Below, piece after piece: positions 55,601 to 63,733 of a stretch of 64,000 nt of DNA. The position numbers and the translations under genes were made by a program. Origin of the DNA: Bacteroidales bacterium (lineage in GTDB: Bacteria; Bacteroidota; Bacteroidia; Bacteroidales; F082); the NCBI GenBank assembly GCA_017395365.1, contig JAFPUN010000021.1:124001-188000 (forward strand), given 5' to 3'. Positions within the stretch are counted from its first letter, which is position 1; the number at the start of each line of letters is the position of its first letter. The notes beneath the pieces are model-generated. The model saw only the letters and a program-made list of their open reading frames with translations. It had not been told where the DNA came from and made no database searches.

Positions 55601-57195
55601 GGGCCTGCCGACTGCATGAAACGACGGTCGTTAGGAGCGTTTTGGCACTGCTCTTCCGACCAGTAGAGACCATCGGTATTGTAGCCACCATTGGGAGGCG
55701 TGCCTTGGGTACCCCAGTTCCACGGGTCAGAATCGCCAGGGAACATGAAGTCGCACTCAGGACCCACCACGTCGTTGCCGGTGAAGGCATTGCCGCCGTA
55801 GCGCATCTTGGCACCGTTCTTCCAAATACCACGCAGGTAGTTGTAATATTGAGGAGCAGTGCTCGGGTCACCGTTATCGGCCGAGCTATTGTTGTGATAC
55901 ACGAAACGGCGCATACCGAAACGTTCGTCGTCGATGATACCGTTACCGAAGTTCACACCATTGATGCTCTCGTCAACCACTTGCAAAGCGGTGGTCGAGT
56001 CATTGACAAAAATACTATCACCCGTAGCGGGGTCAACATGGTCGAAAACTTGTTCAAACGTATACTTAGGGTTATCGATTCCATCAGCATCCATATAGGG
56101 GCCTTGGAAGAAGTCGATACCGATCGCCGGAGGTTGTGCACCATAGGCTTCGGGTTCACCGCTACCGTCAACGGCCGAACCATTGTAGCCGTAACCGAGA
56201 CCACGAGCAACGTCGCAACCTACATAGTCGTCCCAGCCGTAGCCGAGGTCAACATCAGTCCAAGGCGAGAAGTAGGTACCCGTCAAGGTGTAGGTCGAAC
56301 GGTTGATGATTTCATAGCTGTAGAAAGTCATGTTGTTGATCTCGTCGTTCGTGGCGAAAGCAAAAGCTTGGGCACGGACTTCGATACCAATGGCTTGACC
56401 ACCCGATTCAGTGTGCGAAGCACCTTTATCGTTGAAGATCCACCACAGGGTTTGGTCACCTTTCAGCACCTGGTCGGCAAGGATGGAGCCGTGCATGGTG
56501 CCATAGACTTCCTCTTCCATGGCCGGAATCTTGGTGTGGCAGAGTTCGTTGGAGATGTCATAGTAAGGATAGTCACCATTTTCAGGGACATACTCACCGT
56601 CGCCGTCTGCATCATAGAAAGGAGCCAGGTAGTAGGCGATGCCATCCGGGTCTTCAGCGGCACGCGTGGCAGGCCAATTCTTAATGATTGACGGGATGTC
56701 GGACGTGTTGCCGTTTTGGTAGTCCATAAGGAATTGGTCCACTTCGGCACGGGTGATCTTGAAGATCTTGTCCCAACGGGCGCAGGTCTCAGGCGTGATG
56801 GAGGCCATGCCGTCGACAGTCAGAGGGCCAGTGTAGTAGTCGTTACCGACCTGACGGAAACGCAGGGCGGCGCACTTCAACTGGTTATTGACGTCGACAC
56901 CGGCGATCCACAGAGAACCGGCGAACAGGGAGGTGGCGGAGCCGTTGGCAGGGATGAAGTACTTGGAACCGGTACCTGCAGGGAGGTCCCACCACATGTC
57001 ACCACCAGAGTTGATACGCGTTCTAACGTTGTTGATGTCGAGCCATTCGAACGATGACGAAGGCGTACATCCGGCTGCGGTCTGAGCGCGCTGGCCTTTG
57101 CCCTGCTGCTCATACTTGTACATTTCAGCCTTTCCGGGAATCACAGCGCCAACCATAATCAGCGCCGCAAGCAAAATTCGAAATATATTCTTCAT
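52678..57195 (-). CDS. Giant T9SS-exported surface protein (1505 residues)
   Basis: Signal peptide 1-23, then a mature protein with no catalytic motif I can name. Near the start, NNVRTRINSGGDMWWDLPAG and FAGSLWIAGVDVNNQLKCAA form a block seen in large Bacteroidota secreted proteins; residues 195-208 (DADGDGEYVPENGD) look like a calcium-binding loop. The C-terminal 100 residues are a T9SS sorting domain (VVPNPYYAYDAYEGNALTNK; CVVSIFTMSGTKVRQFRKD), but it ends in an extra tail GAMRQVDLNTF beyond the usual last strand. It lies between a TonB receptor gene (37 bases) and a PorV-like gene (36 bases). Confidence 0.85.
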   Translation of the reverse strand: MKNIFRILLAALIMVGAVIPGKAEMYKYEQQGKGQRAQTAAGCTPSSSFEWLDINNVRTRINSGGDMWWDLPAGTGSKYFIPANGSATSLFAGSLWIAGVDVNNQLKCAALRFRQVGNDYYTGPLTVDGMASITPETCARWDKIFKITRAEVDQFLMDYQNGNTSDIPSIIKNWPATRAAEDPDGIAYYLAPFYDADGDGEYVPENGDYPYYDISNELCHTKIPAMEEEVYGTMHGSILADQVLKGDQTLWWIFNDKGASHTESGGQAIGIEVRAQAFAFATNDEINNMTFYSYEIINRSTYTLTGTYFSPWTDVDLGYGWDDYVGCDVARGLGYGYNGSAVDGSGEPEAYGAQPPAIGIDFFQGPYMDADGIDNPKYTFEQVFDHVDPATGDSIFVNDSTTALQVVDESINGVNFGNGIIDDERFGMRRFVYHNNSSADNGDPSTAPQYYNYLRGIWKNGAKMRYGGNAFTGNDVVGPECDFMFPGDSDPWNWGTQGTPPNGGYNTDGLYWSEEQCQNAPNDRRFMQSAGPFTLEPGAVNYITFGVPWARATSGGAWASVELLRVVDDKCQALFDNCFKVIDGPNAPDLTIRELDQELIIYLSNTAISNNYKEGYVEVDPEIPTSIVTAVEIVYDSIHATLDNGNDTVFLVPVANHSIEMECDRQYRFEGYKVYQLANGEVGADELNNTDKARLVFQCDIRNNVGRIMNYEFDESLQANVPKLKVNGGDAGVTHSFVITEDKFAQGDNPNLVNHKTYYFMAVAYAYNNYLPYSQEPGVENGLLGQKKPYLEGRKNIQVYSAVPHKTINGTVLNATYGDKPAITRLVGVGNGGNELELSQETIDEIMSKPLANDSTNRFGNPNYPIAYHPTYEAGYGPIDVKIVDPLNVKSHRYELWFGDMTEVYTQRITGDAEIFGDSAARLVNRWYLKDLDEPIEEGVNPIASDTTTIYTNEQMFIDRGISINVSQTYDIGRVKIGYYFEDVDPSGIGPEDYHDYAAVIAPNNGVITSSIEFDEPTQVWLDGIKDVDIPESFLNWIRSGTYVDMDNASNNDYAMSSKKTSKGDSKPWDPTENFEKIAGRTWAPALLTTFSSQGDDGRNPGPLYSANSRFDDVFKCTSSVDIVLTADKSKWSRCPVIEMGMDKNLNEGGADRFFLRRHASVNQDGKTCAQLGVQPNPNDPNNPAFIGENGMGWFPGYVIDVETGVRMNVAFGEDSYLADMNGRDMIFNPAKVQKVTAEDNTGMLQTIDPAIFRGADGEPVFGGKHFVYIWRMDSIVMPNSSPWKQVKNYGYDGGQLLYNTMHFIEQMTNTGAAKTMNANFYKLVEWIGMPMGIEGMEWLPEGNACRIRIRLAKPYGPGYGYELQTANNDLMINNLNPKYSFTIEGWDPTLNDPEKTNEDLNLITVVPNPYYAYDAYEGNALTNKVKITNLPNKCVVSIFTMSGTKVRQFRKDNESPSIDWDLTNFANTPVASGFYLIHVKDLTSGGERVIKFFGAMRQVDLNTF

Positions 57196-57232
57196 AATAC
57201 TTATAATTTATCGTTATGAATAGTCTCGCATT

Positions 57233-60200
57233 TTAGAAGTTGAAGCTCAAACCGACTCTGATGTGGCGAGGCATCGAGTAGTTGCCTCCAGCGTTGACAT
57301 ACAAGGAGTACATTTGGATGAAGGCCTGCGGGTCAATCTGGCTGTTGATCTCACGCTGCCATTCGGGAGCCGACAGATAACCGTCGTCGTCGGGGTTACC
57401 CGTGGCATTGTACACGCCAACGATATTCTTCGAGTTGAGCAGGTTCAGCACTTGCAGGTAGACGTTCACGAAAGCTGCACGGCCCTTCTTGCCTTCAGCC
57501 TCGTTGGCACCCATCATGAAGTTGAAGTCCTTGTCGACACGGAGGTCGAAACGGAACGAAGCGGGGATACGAGAACCGTTGTAGGTACCTTGCAACAGGT
57601 TGTTGCCGCCCGAAATCGGGGAGCTGACCGTACGAGAAGCGGTGAAGGGAGTACCCGAACCACCGTTAACCGTCAGAGCGAAACCAGTGTTCGACAGCAC
57701 TTGGACATCCTTACCATTCTTGCGGTGGATGACAGGACCATCATAGTTCTTGCCATCAGCAAAACGATAGTCAAGGGTCAGGTTGAAAGCGTGACGACGG
57801 TCGGCGTTGGTCGGGAAGGTGGACCTCAGGTTAGGCACACCAGCGGCAATCAGAGCAGAAGCCGTGGAGGTCGATGAACCGGTCATGTCAGCATATTGAA
57901 GGGTGTAGCTAGCACGGATACGAGCGTTCTTGGTACGACGCATATCGAAGCTGGCGGTCAAACCCTTGACAGTACCAAAGTCGAGGTTGCTGAAGGAGTT
58001 GTAAGCCTTCGGGAAAGCACCGTTGAAACGGTACATCTGAATCATGTTACGCAGTTCGTGGTAGTAACCCGAAATGGTCAGCGAAGAGGTGTTGGTCACC
58101 TTCTGGGTGAAACCGAGTTCATACTCAATGGTCTGAGCGGGCTTCAAGTTCGGGTTGGCGATATCGTCGGAAAGTTCATTGAAGCGATAGTAGTACAGCG
58201 GGCTGCAGTAGAAAGCACTGGAAGGACGCTGGGTCAGCACATCGTAGTGAGCGAAGAACAAGGCTTCGTCGGAAATCGGGAACGAGAAAGCGATACGAGG
58301 CATGACGCTCCAAGCGGGATCGTAGTCCTTGAAGGAGTTGATGTCGACGTTACGCTTGTCCATATCGATATATTGGTCCTTGATCCAAGGCGAAACGCCG
58401 GTACCCATGTCGAGGACGTTCGGGTCGCTGATTTCAGCACCGGCTTCGTTGAACCAGGTGTTGCCATTACGATAACCGACAACGGCGGTCTTCTCAGCCA
58501 GTTTGTTGACATAGATGGCGTAGTCGTCACCGATGTTGTCCGGGATGTCAACAGTGGACTGATCGTCGAGATGGATGCGGCCGGCTCTCAAGTCGCCCAC
58601 GGTATAGTAGTCATAGAGGATATAAGGATCTTTCAGCACGTCTTGGTTGGCGTCGAAACGGTCGACACGAACACCGATGTTGAAGATCAGGTCTTTGAAG
58701 GCGAACTTGTCTTGGATGTATCCGGCCATGTAGATGGGCTGTTGGGCACCAATCGGGCGGGTGAAGATGCCTTCATCGTCAGTATCGTTGAAGAAGTTGG
58801 TGAGTGAAGGACGCTCGGTAAGACCGTACTTCTTGTGGCCGTCATAGGTGTAGCCATAGTAGTACACCGAGAAGTTGGCGTTACGGGTGAGTTCGTCAGC
58901 GCCAAACATGCTCATGTCGAGGCCGCCATCCACTTTGGCATTCTCATGGAGTTTGCCAGCTTCGTCATAATAGCTGACCGTATTGTTGTTGAAATCGTAG
59001 GTGTCGATGAGGATCCACTCCTTGCCATCCACGGGAAGACCCATGGCTTTACGCAAGCGGGCATCGAAGGTATATTGCATGTCCTTGTCGTACAGTCTGT
59101 GGTACATAACCGTATCGGCAAAGCCATCATAGCTCGCAGCATAAGGGTTGTTGAGGTCGAGCTCTCTGATGTGGTAGTTGACATAGTCGCGCATCAGGGT
59201 CCAGTAGTTGGAGCTGTAGGACATCTGTGAGTTGTTCTGTTGCTCATATTGGAAGCCCAACTTGATATCGTGCGAGTTGTCGCCACGTCCGAGCGTCAAC
59301 GAACCGTTGACGTTGACGGCAATCTGGTCGTTGATGACCTTGCCGTAGGAAGCTTGGATGGTGCCAGGCACGGCATAGATGCCATAGACACGGCTGGGCG
59401 ACATACCGTTGATCAGACCGTTGTTCAGGATGATGTTGGAGAGGTTGTTGTAGTAACCCTCTGCGCCGTAATCCCTATACAGATCGAAATAGTTCTTGGC
59501 ATAGATGGCCAGATTGGGGTTGTAGTCAGCCGGGGTGAACTCGACGTTGGTGTCGTAGTAGTTGTTCAGCACCCAAACGTTGCTAAGCGTCCTGTATTGG
59601 CCGTCAACCATGACCGAGTCGATGCTACCTTGCAAGAAGTAGTAGTTAGGCTCGCGGGTAGTCATGAACTTACCGAGATAACCGTAAGTGAAGATGTTAT
59701 CCCACAGGTCGGGGTCGCCCGACTCGCTGGTATAGCGCGAGTAGTCAGCTTGGAAGCTATAGTACACGTTGGAGACCAACGAGGTGCTTTCGGGATCCGA
59801 GGGGAAACGCTGGCTGAAACGGACATAGCCACGATAGGTACCCGACTTCGAGAGGTAGTTCTTGTCGGTGTTGAAGTAGTACTGACCTCTGCCGTTGGCA
59901 TAGTGGCCACCCGACAGCACCATCGAACCACCGAAAGTGAGGTTGGTGTTCTTACCCGTCTTCACGTCGATCTTACCAGTCAGGTTGATGCTCTGGTTGG
60001 TCGTGTTGCTGAGGAATCTGGTGTCGTGGAGGTTGTCCTTGCGCGTGTAGGCAGCAGTTTGGTTCGAACCGGTGCCGAGGCCCGAAAGGGTCAGCGGCTG
60101 GTCGGTGATCTTCTGCAGCCAGTCGTCATTGGCTTGCCAATAACCCACGGCTGAAGAATAGCCGTACTTGTTACGCGTGAGGTCGAAAGCGAGGAAGAAG

Positions 60201-61021
60201 CCGAGGAGGGCATCTTTCTCTTCTTGACCTTCGGCATTGGTTCTCTTCACCGTCAACAGCGGTCCTTGGAGGCTACCGCCGAGACGACCGTGGCCGTAGC
60301 CGTCGATCGAATACTCAGCTTCGATGCCACCACCCCACTGACGGCTGGGGCCCTTGGTGGTCATGTTGATGATACCACCCATGGCGTCACCGTACATAGC
60401 GGGAGTACCACCCAAGATGACGTCCACCTGGTCGATGGCGCTTTGAGGCACGCTTGAGCTACCAATGACCTTCACACCGTCGATGTAGTAGACGGCGCCT
60501 TCACGAGAACCACGGATGGAGCCGACTTCACCGTCTTGCGAGAACACGCCACCGACGCTAGCGGCGACGCCTTCTGCCGAACGGACCGGCAACTTTGCGA
60601 TTTCTTCTGAAGTGATGGTAGCACCTTGTGTCGTGTTATCCGCCGAGATCAGAGGGATTTCGTAATCGATGACCACGACTTCGTCAATCTTGATTGCACC
60701 GCTGGTCATCTTGATGGGGTAGAAGGTGATCTTGTTGGCCGGAATGACGATGTTTTTCACAACAAACGCATTGTAGCCGATACAACTCGCCTTGAGGTCA
60801 TACGTTCCCGGAGGAATCGGGTTGATGTCGTAGTTACCGTCAAAATCCGAGGAGCCGCCAGCCACTTGCGATCCGCCTTTTTCAACAATGACGTTAGCAA
60901 ATGGTACGCCTTCTCCTGTTTCATCGGTAATCTTGCCTTTGAGTCTTCCTTGCGACTGGGCCATGGTCATCGTGCAGGTGGCCAGGACGATGGCAAGGGT
61001 CATTAGTAAATTTTTAAACAT
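57233..61021 (-). CDS. TonB-dependent receptor (1262 residues)
   Basis: An outer-membrane receptor with signal peptide 1-21, a carboxypeptidase-regulatory-like domain (GRLKGKITDETGEGVPFANV) and a plug domain (LPVRSAEGVAASVGGVFSQD; REGAVYYIDGVKVIGSSSVP; GGTPAMYGDAMGGIINMTTK). A long beta-barrel ends GLSFNF, with the usual C-terminal Phe. No SusD-like lipoprotein follows; instead a T9SS cargo and a PorV-like gene do. The leader carries a conserved promoter pair and a motif shared with a candidate small RNA. It may import or export something linked to the surface protein. Confidence 0.92.
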   Translation of the reverse strand: MFKNLLMTLAIVLATCTMTMAQSQGRLKGKITDETGEGVPFANVIVEKGGSQVAGGSSDFDGNYDINPIPPGTYDLKASCIGYNAFVVKNIVIPANKITFYPIKMTSGAIKIDEVVVIDYEIPLISADNTTQGATITSEEIAKLPVRSAEGVAASVGGVFSQDGEVGSIRGSREGAVYYIDGVKVIGSSSVPQSAIDQVDVILGGTPAMYGDAMGGIINMTTKGPSRQWGGGIEAEYSIDGYGHGRLGGSLQGPLLTVKRTNAEGQEEKDALLGFFLAFDLTRNKYGYSSAVGYWQANDDWLQKITDQPLTLSGLGTGSNQTAAYTRKDNLHDTRFLSNTTNQSINLTGKIDVKTGKNTNLTFGGSMVLSGGHYANGRGQYYFNTDKNYLSKSGTYRGYVRFSQRFPSDPESTSLVSNVYYSFQADYSRYTSESGDPDLWDNIFTYGYLGKFMTTREPNYYFLQGSIDSVMVDGQYRTLSNVWVLNNYYDTNVEFTPADYNPNLAIYAKNYFDLYRDYGAEGYYNNLSNIILNNGLINGMSPSRVYGIYAVPGTIQASYGKVINDQIAVNVNGSLTLGRGDNSHDIKLGFQYEQQNNSQMSYSSNYWTLMRDYVNYHIRELDLNNPYAASYDGFADTVMYHRLYDKDMQYTFDARLRKAMGLPVDGKEWILIDTYDFNNNTVSYYDEAGKLHENAKVDGGLDMSMFGADELTRNANFSVYYYGYTYDGHKKYGLTERPSLTNFFNDTDDEGIFTRPIGAQQPIYMAGYIQDKFAFKDLIFNIGVRVDRFDANQDVLKDPYILYDYYTVGDLRAGRIHLDDQSTVDIPDNIGDDYAIYVNKLAEKTAVVGYRNGNTWFNEAGAEISDPNVLDMGTGVSPWIKDQYIDMDKRNVDINSFKDYDPAWSVMPRIAFSFPISDEALFFAHYDVLTQRPSSAFYCSPLYYYRFNELSDDIANPNLKPAQTIEYELGFTQKVTNTSSLTISGYYHELRNMIQMYRFNGAFPKAYNSFSNLDFGTVKGLTASFDMRRTKNARIRASYTLQYADMTGSSTSTASALIAAGVPNLRSTFPTNADRRHAFNLTLDYRFADGKNYDGPVIHRKNGKDVQVLSNTGFALTVNGGSGTPFTASRTVSSPISGGNNLLQGTYNGSRIPASFRFDLRVDKDFNFMMGANEAEGKKGRAAFVNVYLQVLNLLNSKNIVGVYNATGNPDDDGYLSAPEWQREINSQIDPQAFIQMYSLYVNAGGNYSMPRHIRVGLSFNF

Positions 61022-61036
61022 ACCTTGTAATTTTAT

Positions 61037-61060
61037 GTAATACTACTTTGTTTGGTGCAT
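61037..61060 (-). promoter_or_regulatory. Motif in the receptor leader shared with 62277-62300
   Basis: On the plus strand this segment reads GTAATACTACT, three bases, TTTGGTGCAT. On the mRNA (minus strand) it lies 16-39 bases before the start codon of the TonB receptor. The segment at 62277-62300 matches at 21 of 24 positions. A second ATGCACC word lies just upstream (61064-61070). Confidence 0.55.
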
Positions 61061-61080
61061 AATGGTGCATTAAAAGTCGT

Positions 61081-61111
61081 CAAAATTACAACCTTATTTG
61101 AAAGTACGCAA
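61081..61111 (-). promoter_or_regulatory. Promoter of the TonB-T9SS-PorV operon
   Basis: On the minus strand TTG (61109-61111) is followed after 20 bases by TAATTTTG (61081-61088), a full -33/-7 pair. Transcription would start near 61075, giving a leader of about 54 bases. Confidence 0.65.
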
Positions 61112-61316
61112 GAAAAATATGCATTTTCAGCGTTTTTTTTTCAACAAAAAACAATCTCTTTCTATATAGTTTTGATTTTCAATCGTTTGCAAATAAACCA
61201 TTTTGAGACGTTTTTTTGCCGTTTCAAGCGCACTTTTTCGTAACAGAATCCTTCAACAGCCTAATAACTTATTATTTAAGTATGTTAAGGGACAAGTTCT
61301 TCCCTGGCAGGTAAAA

Positions 61317-61577
61317 TCAGAAAAACGGATTGGAGCGTTGGTGGCGACGCATCCGCTCGGCATGACGCTTGTCTTTCTTGATCATCCGCTTGGTTTTCTT
61401 CGCCTGCCGCTTGTAGTGCGACGTCTTGGCCTTGTCGTATTGCTTGGCTGCAGCCCGTTCTTGCTGTTCCATTTGGCGCTCGGCCTTGCGTATGGCCCTC
61501 GACTTCGAAGATGCACACCCGCTGAACAACAGAAGCAGTACCAGCAGGAAGGAAATCAGTTGGGTTGGTTTCTTCAT
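61317..61577 (-). CDS. Small basic lipoprotein
   Basis: An 86-residue protein with a lipoprotein signal (LLLLLFSGC). The mature part is very rich in Lys, Arg and Gln (KRQAKKTKRMIKKDKRHAER) and predicted helical. The start at 61577 is chosen because a -7 element at 61596-61603 covers an upstream ATG. Such short basic lipoproteins occur in Bacteroidota without known function; binding to nucleic acid, LPS or peptidoglycan is a guess. It lies between the TonB receptor and a divergent lipoprotein. Confidence 0.65.
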   Translation of the reverse strand: MKKPTQLISFLLVLLLLFSGCASSKSRAIRKAERQMEQQERAAAKQYDKAKTSHYKRQAKKTKRMIKKDKRHAERMRRHQRSNPFF

Positions 61578-61595
61578 GACAACTAGTTTTGAGTG

Positions 61596-61603
61596 CAAAA
61601 ATA
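61596..61603 (-). promoter_or_regulatory. -7 promoter element of the basic lipoprotein gene
   Basis: The minus strand reads TATTTTTG, 19 bases before the start at 61577. Confidence 0.55.
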
Positions 61604-61655
61604 AGATTTTTCCTGCAATCAGATACGATTTTAGGAAAAACCGCGTTTCTTTGTC

Positions 61656-62153
61656 ATGATGAAACGCACAAAACTACACCTATTAATATTAATGGCGCTC
61701 CTGCCCTTTCTCCACGGATGCCACTCCTTTCCAGAGAACCCTGTCAGGCCCATCCTCCCTACCCCCATCACCATCTACCCCAACACGCTGCAATATCAGG
61801 AATTGAACTTCGTTAGCGGATGGCTCTACCTGACGCCCGATGTCGAGAGCACCAGCCGAGGCATCATCGTCTATAAATTGAGCGACTACGAGTTTTTGGC
61901 CTACGACCGCATCCCGCCCAACGACCCCGACGCCTGCACCGACAGCCAAGGCAACACCACTCGCCTTGTGGTCGAATTCCCTTATGTGGTCGACCATTGC
62001 AATAACGCCTACTACAACATCCTCAACGGACAGATCATCATCAGCGAGGAGTTTGACATGGTGCCCAACTTCCCCACCGACGGCACCGTCGTCTTCCCTT
62101 TGGTGCAATACCACACCATGTATGACGGAAGTAAATTGGTTATTTCCAATTAG
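61656..62153 (+). CDS. Degenerate Rieske-like lipoprotein
   Basis: A 165-residue lipoprotein (lipobox LLPFLHGC, Cys22). The order of strands and signatures follows a Rieske-fold family of Bacteroidales lipoproteins: GWLYLTPDVE, GIIVYKLSDYEFLAYDRIPP, a central two-Cys layout (Cys94 and Cys115) and the end PLVQYHTMYDGSKLVISN. The iron-sulphur ligands CxH and CxxH are missing: only one Cys remains in each box and both His are replaced. It therefore probably keeps the fold without a cluster. Divergent from the small basic lipoprotein. Confidence 0.6.
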   Translation: MMKRTKLHLLILMALLPFLHGCHSFPENPVRPILPTPITIYPNTLQYQELNFVSGWLYLTPDVESTSRGIIVYKLSDYEFLAYDRIPPNDPDACTDSQGNTTRLVVEFPYVVDHCNNAYYNILNGQIIISEEFDMVPNFPTDGTVVFPLVQYHTMYDGSKLVISN

Positions 62154-62235
62154 ACAAAACTACACCATTTTACTAATAATCAGCAAATTATCGTCAATTT
62201 GTTGATAGTTGTTGAAAAAGTGGAGACGGTTTTTC

Positions 62236-62266
62236 TTGCCCAGTCTTTGGGCTTGGGCTACTTTTG
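62236..62266 (+). promoter_or_regulatory. Promoter without a protein gene downstream
   Basis: TTG at 62236-62238 and TACTTTTG at 62259-62266 with a 20-base spacer form a complete -33/-7 pair on the plus strand. The next plus-strand gene, asnS, is 1.5 kb away. Confidence 0.6.
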
Positions 62267-62271
62267 CAGCG

Positions 62272-62358
62272 TAATCGTAATACTACTGAATTTGGTGCAT
62301 CAAAATATACGCGGCGGCGTATAACGGCAAGGCTCGTCCCTCAAGGTCGGGCCTTATT
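62272..62358 (+). ncRNA. Candidate small RNA, complementary to the TonB operon leader
   Basis: Transcription from the promoter at 62236-62266 would begin with a segment (62277-62300) that matches the receptor leader's opposite strand at 21 of 24 positions. Two hairpins follow: TATACGC/GCGTATA (62306-62323) and AAGGCTCG/CGGGCCTT (329-355 of this stretch, 62329-62355). The second has only a weak T-run and overlaps the stop of the DAHP synthase gene. The RNA is a proposal from sequence alone. Confidence 0.35.
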
Positions 62359-63448
62359 CGTCTTCCATGATACGGGCCTGCCGATCTATGGAGGCTTGAT
62401 GGATAGCCTCAAACACCTTATTAATTAATATAGGCGAAAGGCCAAGCTCCTGCCCAGTTACCATGAGTCCGTCGAGGACCTGCTTCCAACGGTCCATCTG
62501 CACCACGGTGACATTGTTCTGCTTCTTGTATTCTCCAATCTGTGCGCTGATCTCCATGCGACGGGCCAACAACTGCAACAATTCAGCGTCAATGTCATCA
62601 ATCTCGCCACGCCAACCTGCCAAGTCACGCTCCACATGGCATGACTGCTTCGATCGGAAAGTCAATGCGGCCAGCATCGTCTTCAAAGCATCGGGGGTAA
62701 TTTGTTGCTTGGCATCGGTCAAAGCCTCGTCAGGATTAATATGACATTCTATCATTAATCCATCGGAAGCCAGGTCAAGAGCCTTCTGTGCCGTGGGCAG
62801 CAGCAACTCACGGTTACCACAGATATGACTCACGTCGGTGATAAGCGGCACATTAAGTTGTCGCGTCAGTTCAATGGGAATCTCCCACATGGGGTAATTG
62901 CGATAGGGTGATTCCTTATAATAGGCAAAGCCGCGATGGATAGCCACAAGACGGCTCACGCCCGCTTTTTGGAAGCGCTCGAAGGCGCCAATCCACAATT
63001 TCAGATCAGGTGAAACCGGATTCTTGACAAACACGGGGATGTCGACACCTTGTAAGGCATCTGCCAGCTGCTGCACCGAGAAGGGGTTGACCACCGTTCG
63101 GGCACCAATCCACAAGGCATCTATATCATACTTCATGGCCAACTCCACATGCTCGGGTGTGGCCACCTCTGTGAGGATAGGCAAGGCTGTTTCTTGTTTC
63201 GCTTCACGAAGCCAGACGAGGCCTCGCTCTCCCATGCCCTCGAAGGCATCGGGGCGGGTACGCGGCTTCCAGATGCCGCCGCGCAGCATCTTCACCTCTG
63301 GAATCTCGGCCAAGGCTCTTGCCGTGGCGAGGATTTGCTCCTCGTTTTCAACGCTGCAGGGGCCAGCGATGATGCTGTTTGTGAGAGCAGGGGATAAATC
63401 CGCCTCGTCAATCCCTAAATGCATATCGTTCATCATACTCGATTCCAT
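62354..63448 (-). CDS. Bifunctional DAHP synthase / chorismate mutase
   Basis: The first step and a branch step of aromatic amino-acid synthesis in one 364-residue chain. The N-terminal part (about 15-270) is a DAHP synthase of the KDO8P-like type (IIAGPCSVENEEQILATARA; GGIWKPRTRPDAFEGMGE; ECHINPDEALTDAKQQI). The last 90 residues are an AroQ chorismate mutase (IDDIDAELLQLLARRMEISA). Such fusions are common in Bacteroidota. Upstream, 285 bases to asnS hold no further gene or clear attenuator; the stop overlaps a hairpin. Confidence 0.93.
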   Translation of the reverse strand: MESSMMNDMHLGIDEADLSPALTNSIIAGPCSVENEEQILATARALAEIPEVKMLRGGIWKPRTRPDAFEGMGERGLVWLREAKQETALPILTEVATPEHVELAMKYDIDALWIGARTVVNPFSVQQLADALQGVDIPVFVKNPVSPDLKLWIGAFERFQKAGVSRLVAIHRGFAYYKESPYRNYPMWEIPIELTRQLNVPLITDVSHICGNRELLLPTAQKALDLASDGLMIECHINPDEALTDAKQQITPDALKTMLAALTFRSKQSCHVERDLAGWRGEIDDIDAELLQLLARRMEISAQIGEYKKQNNVTVVQMDRWKQVLDGLMVTGQELGLSPILINKVFEAIHQASIDRQARIMEDE

Positions 63449-63733
63449 ACACTTTCAACGTTTCGCAATATTCGTCATGATACGTCTTTGTCTTATGATG
63501 CTCCGCTTGACCAATATTCAAACACACGATTTAAATCCTCATCGCGCATGACGACACCCGTGCTTTTCGTGTGAAAAACAATGTGAGTGTACAATTGTGT
63601 GTAAGTGTTTGCCATAAGAACACTGTTCGTTGTAGGTTTTGCAAATATACAGCAATTTTGGCTGACCGTGACGTTTTTTTTTGTTACTTTGCAGTTGAAT
63701 TAGTTACGCTTTTAAAGAGATTATCAATATAAA

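Noticed and set aside
55225..56691. Plus-strand open frame of 488 codons opposite the giant T9SS gene
   Set aside because: Antisense shadow: Val/Arg/Asp-rich, no signal peptide or domain, while the minus strand codes a protein with signal peptide and sorting domain.
57233..61021. SusC/SusD polysaccharide utilisation locus
   Set aside because: No SusD-like lipoprotein, glycoside hydrolase or hybrid two-component gene is nearby; the downstream genes are a T9SS cargo and a PorV-like barrel.
63449..63733. Leader-peptide attenuator for the aromatic pathway gene
   Set aside because: No minus-strand short frame rich in Phe, Tyr or Trp followed by a terminator was found; a plus-strand 24-codon frame lies on the wrong strand.
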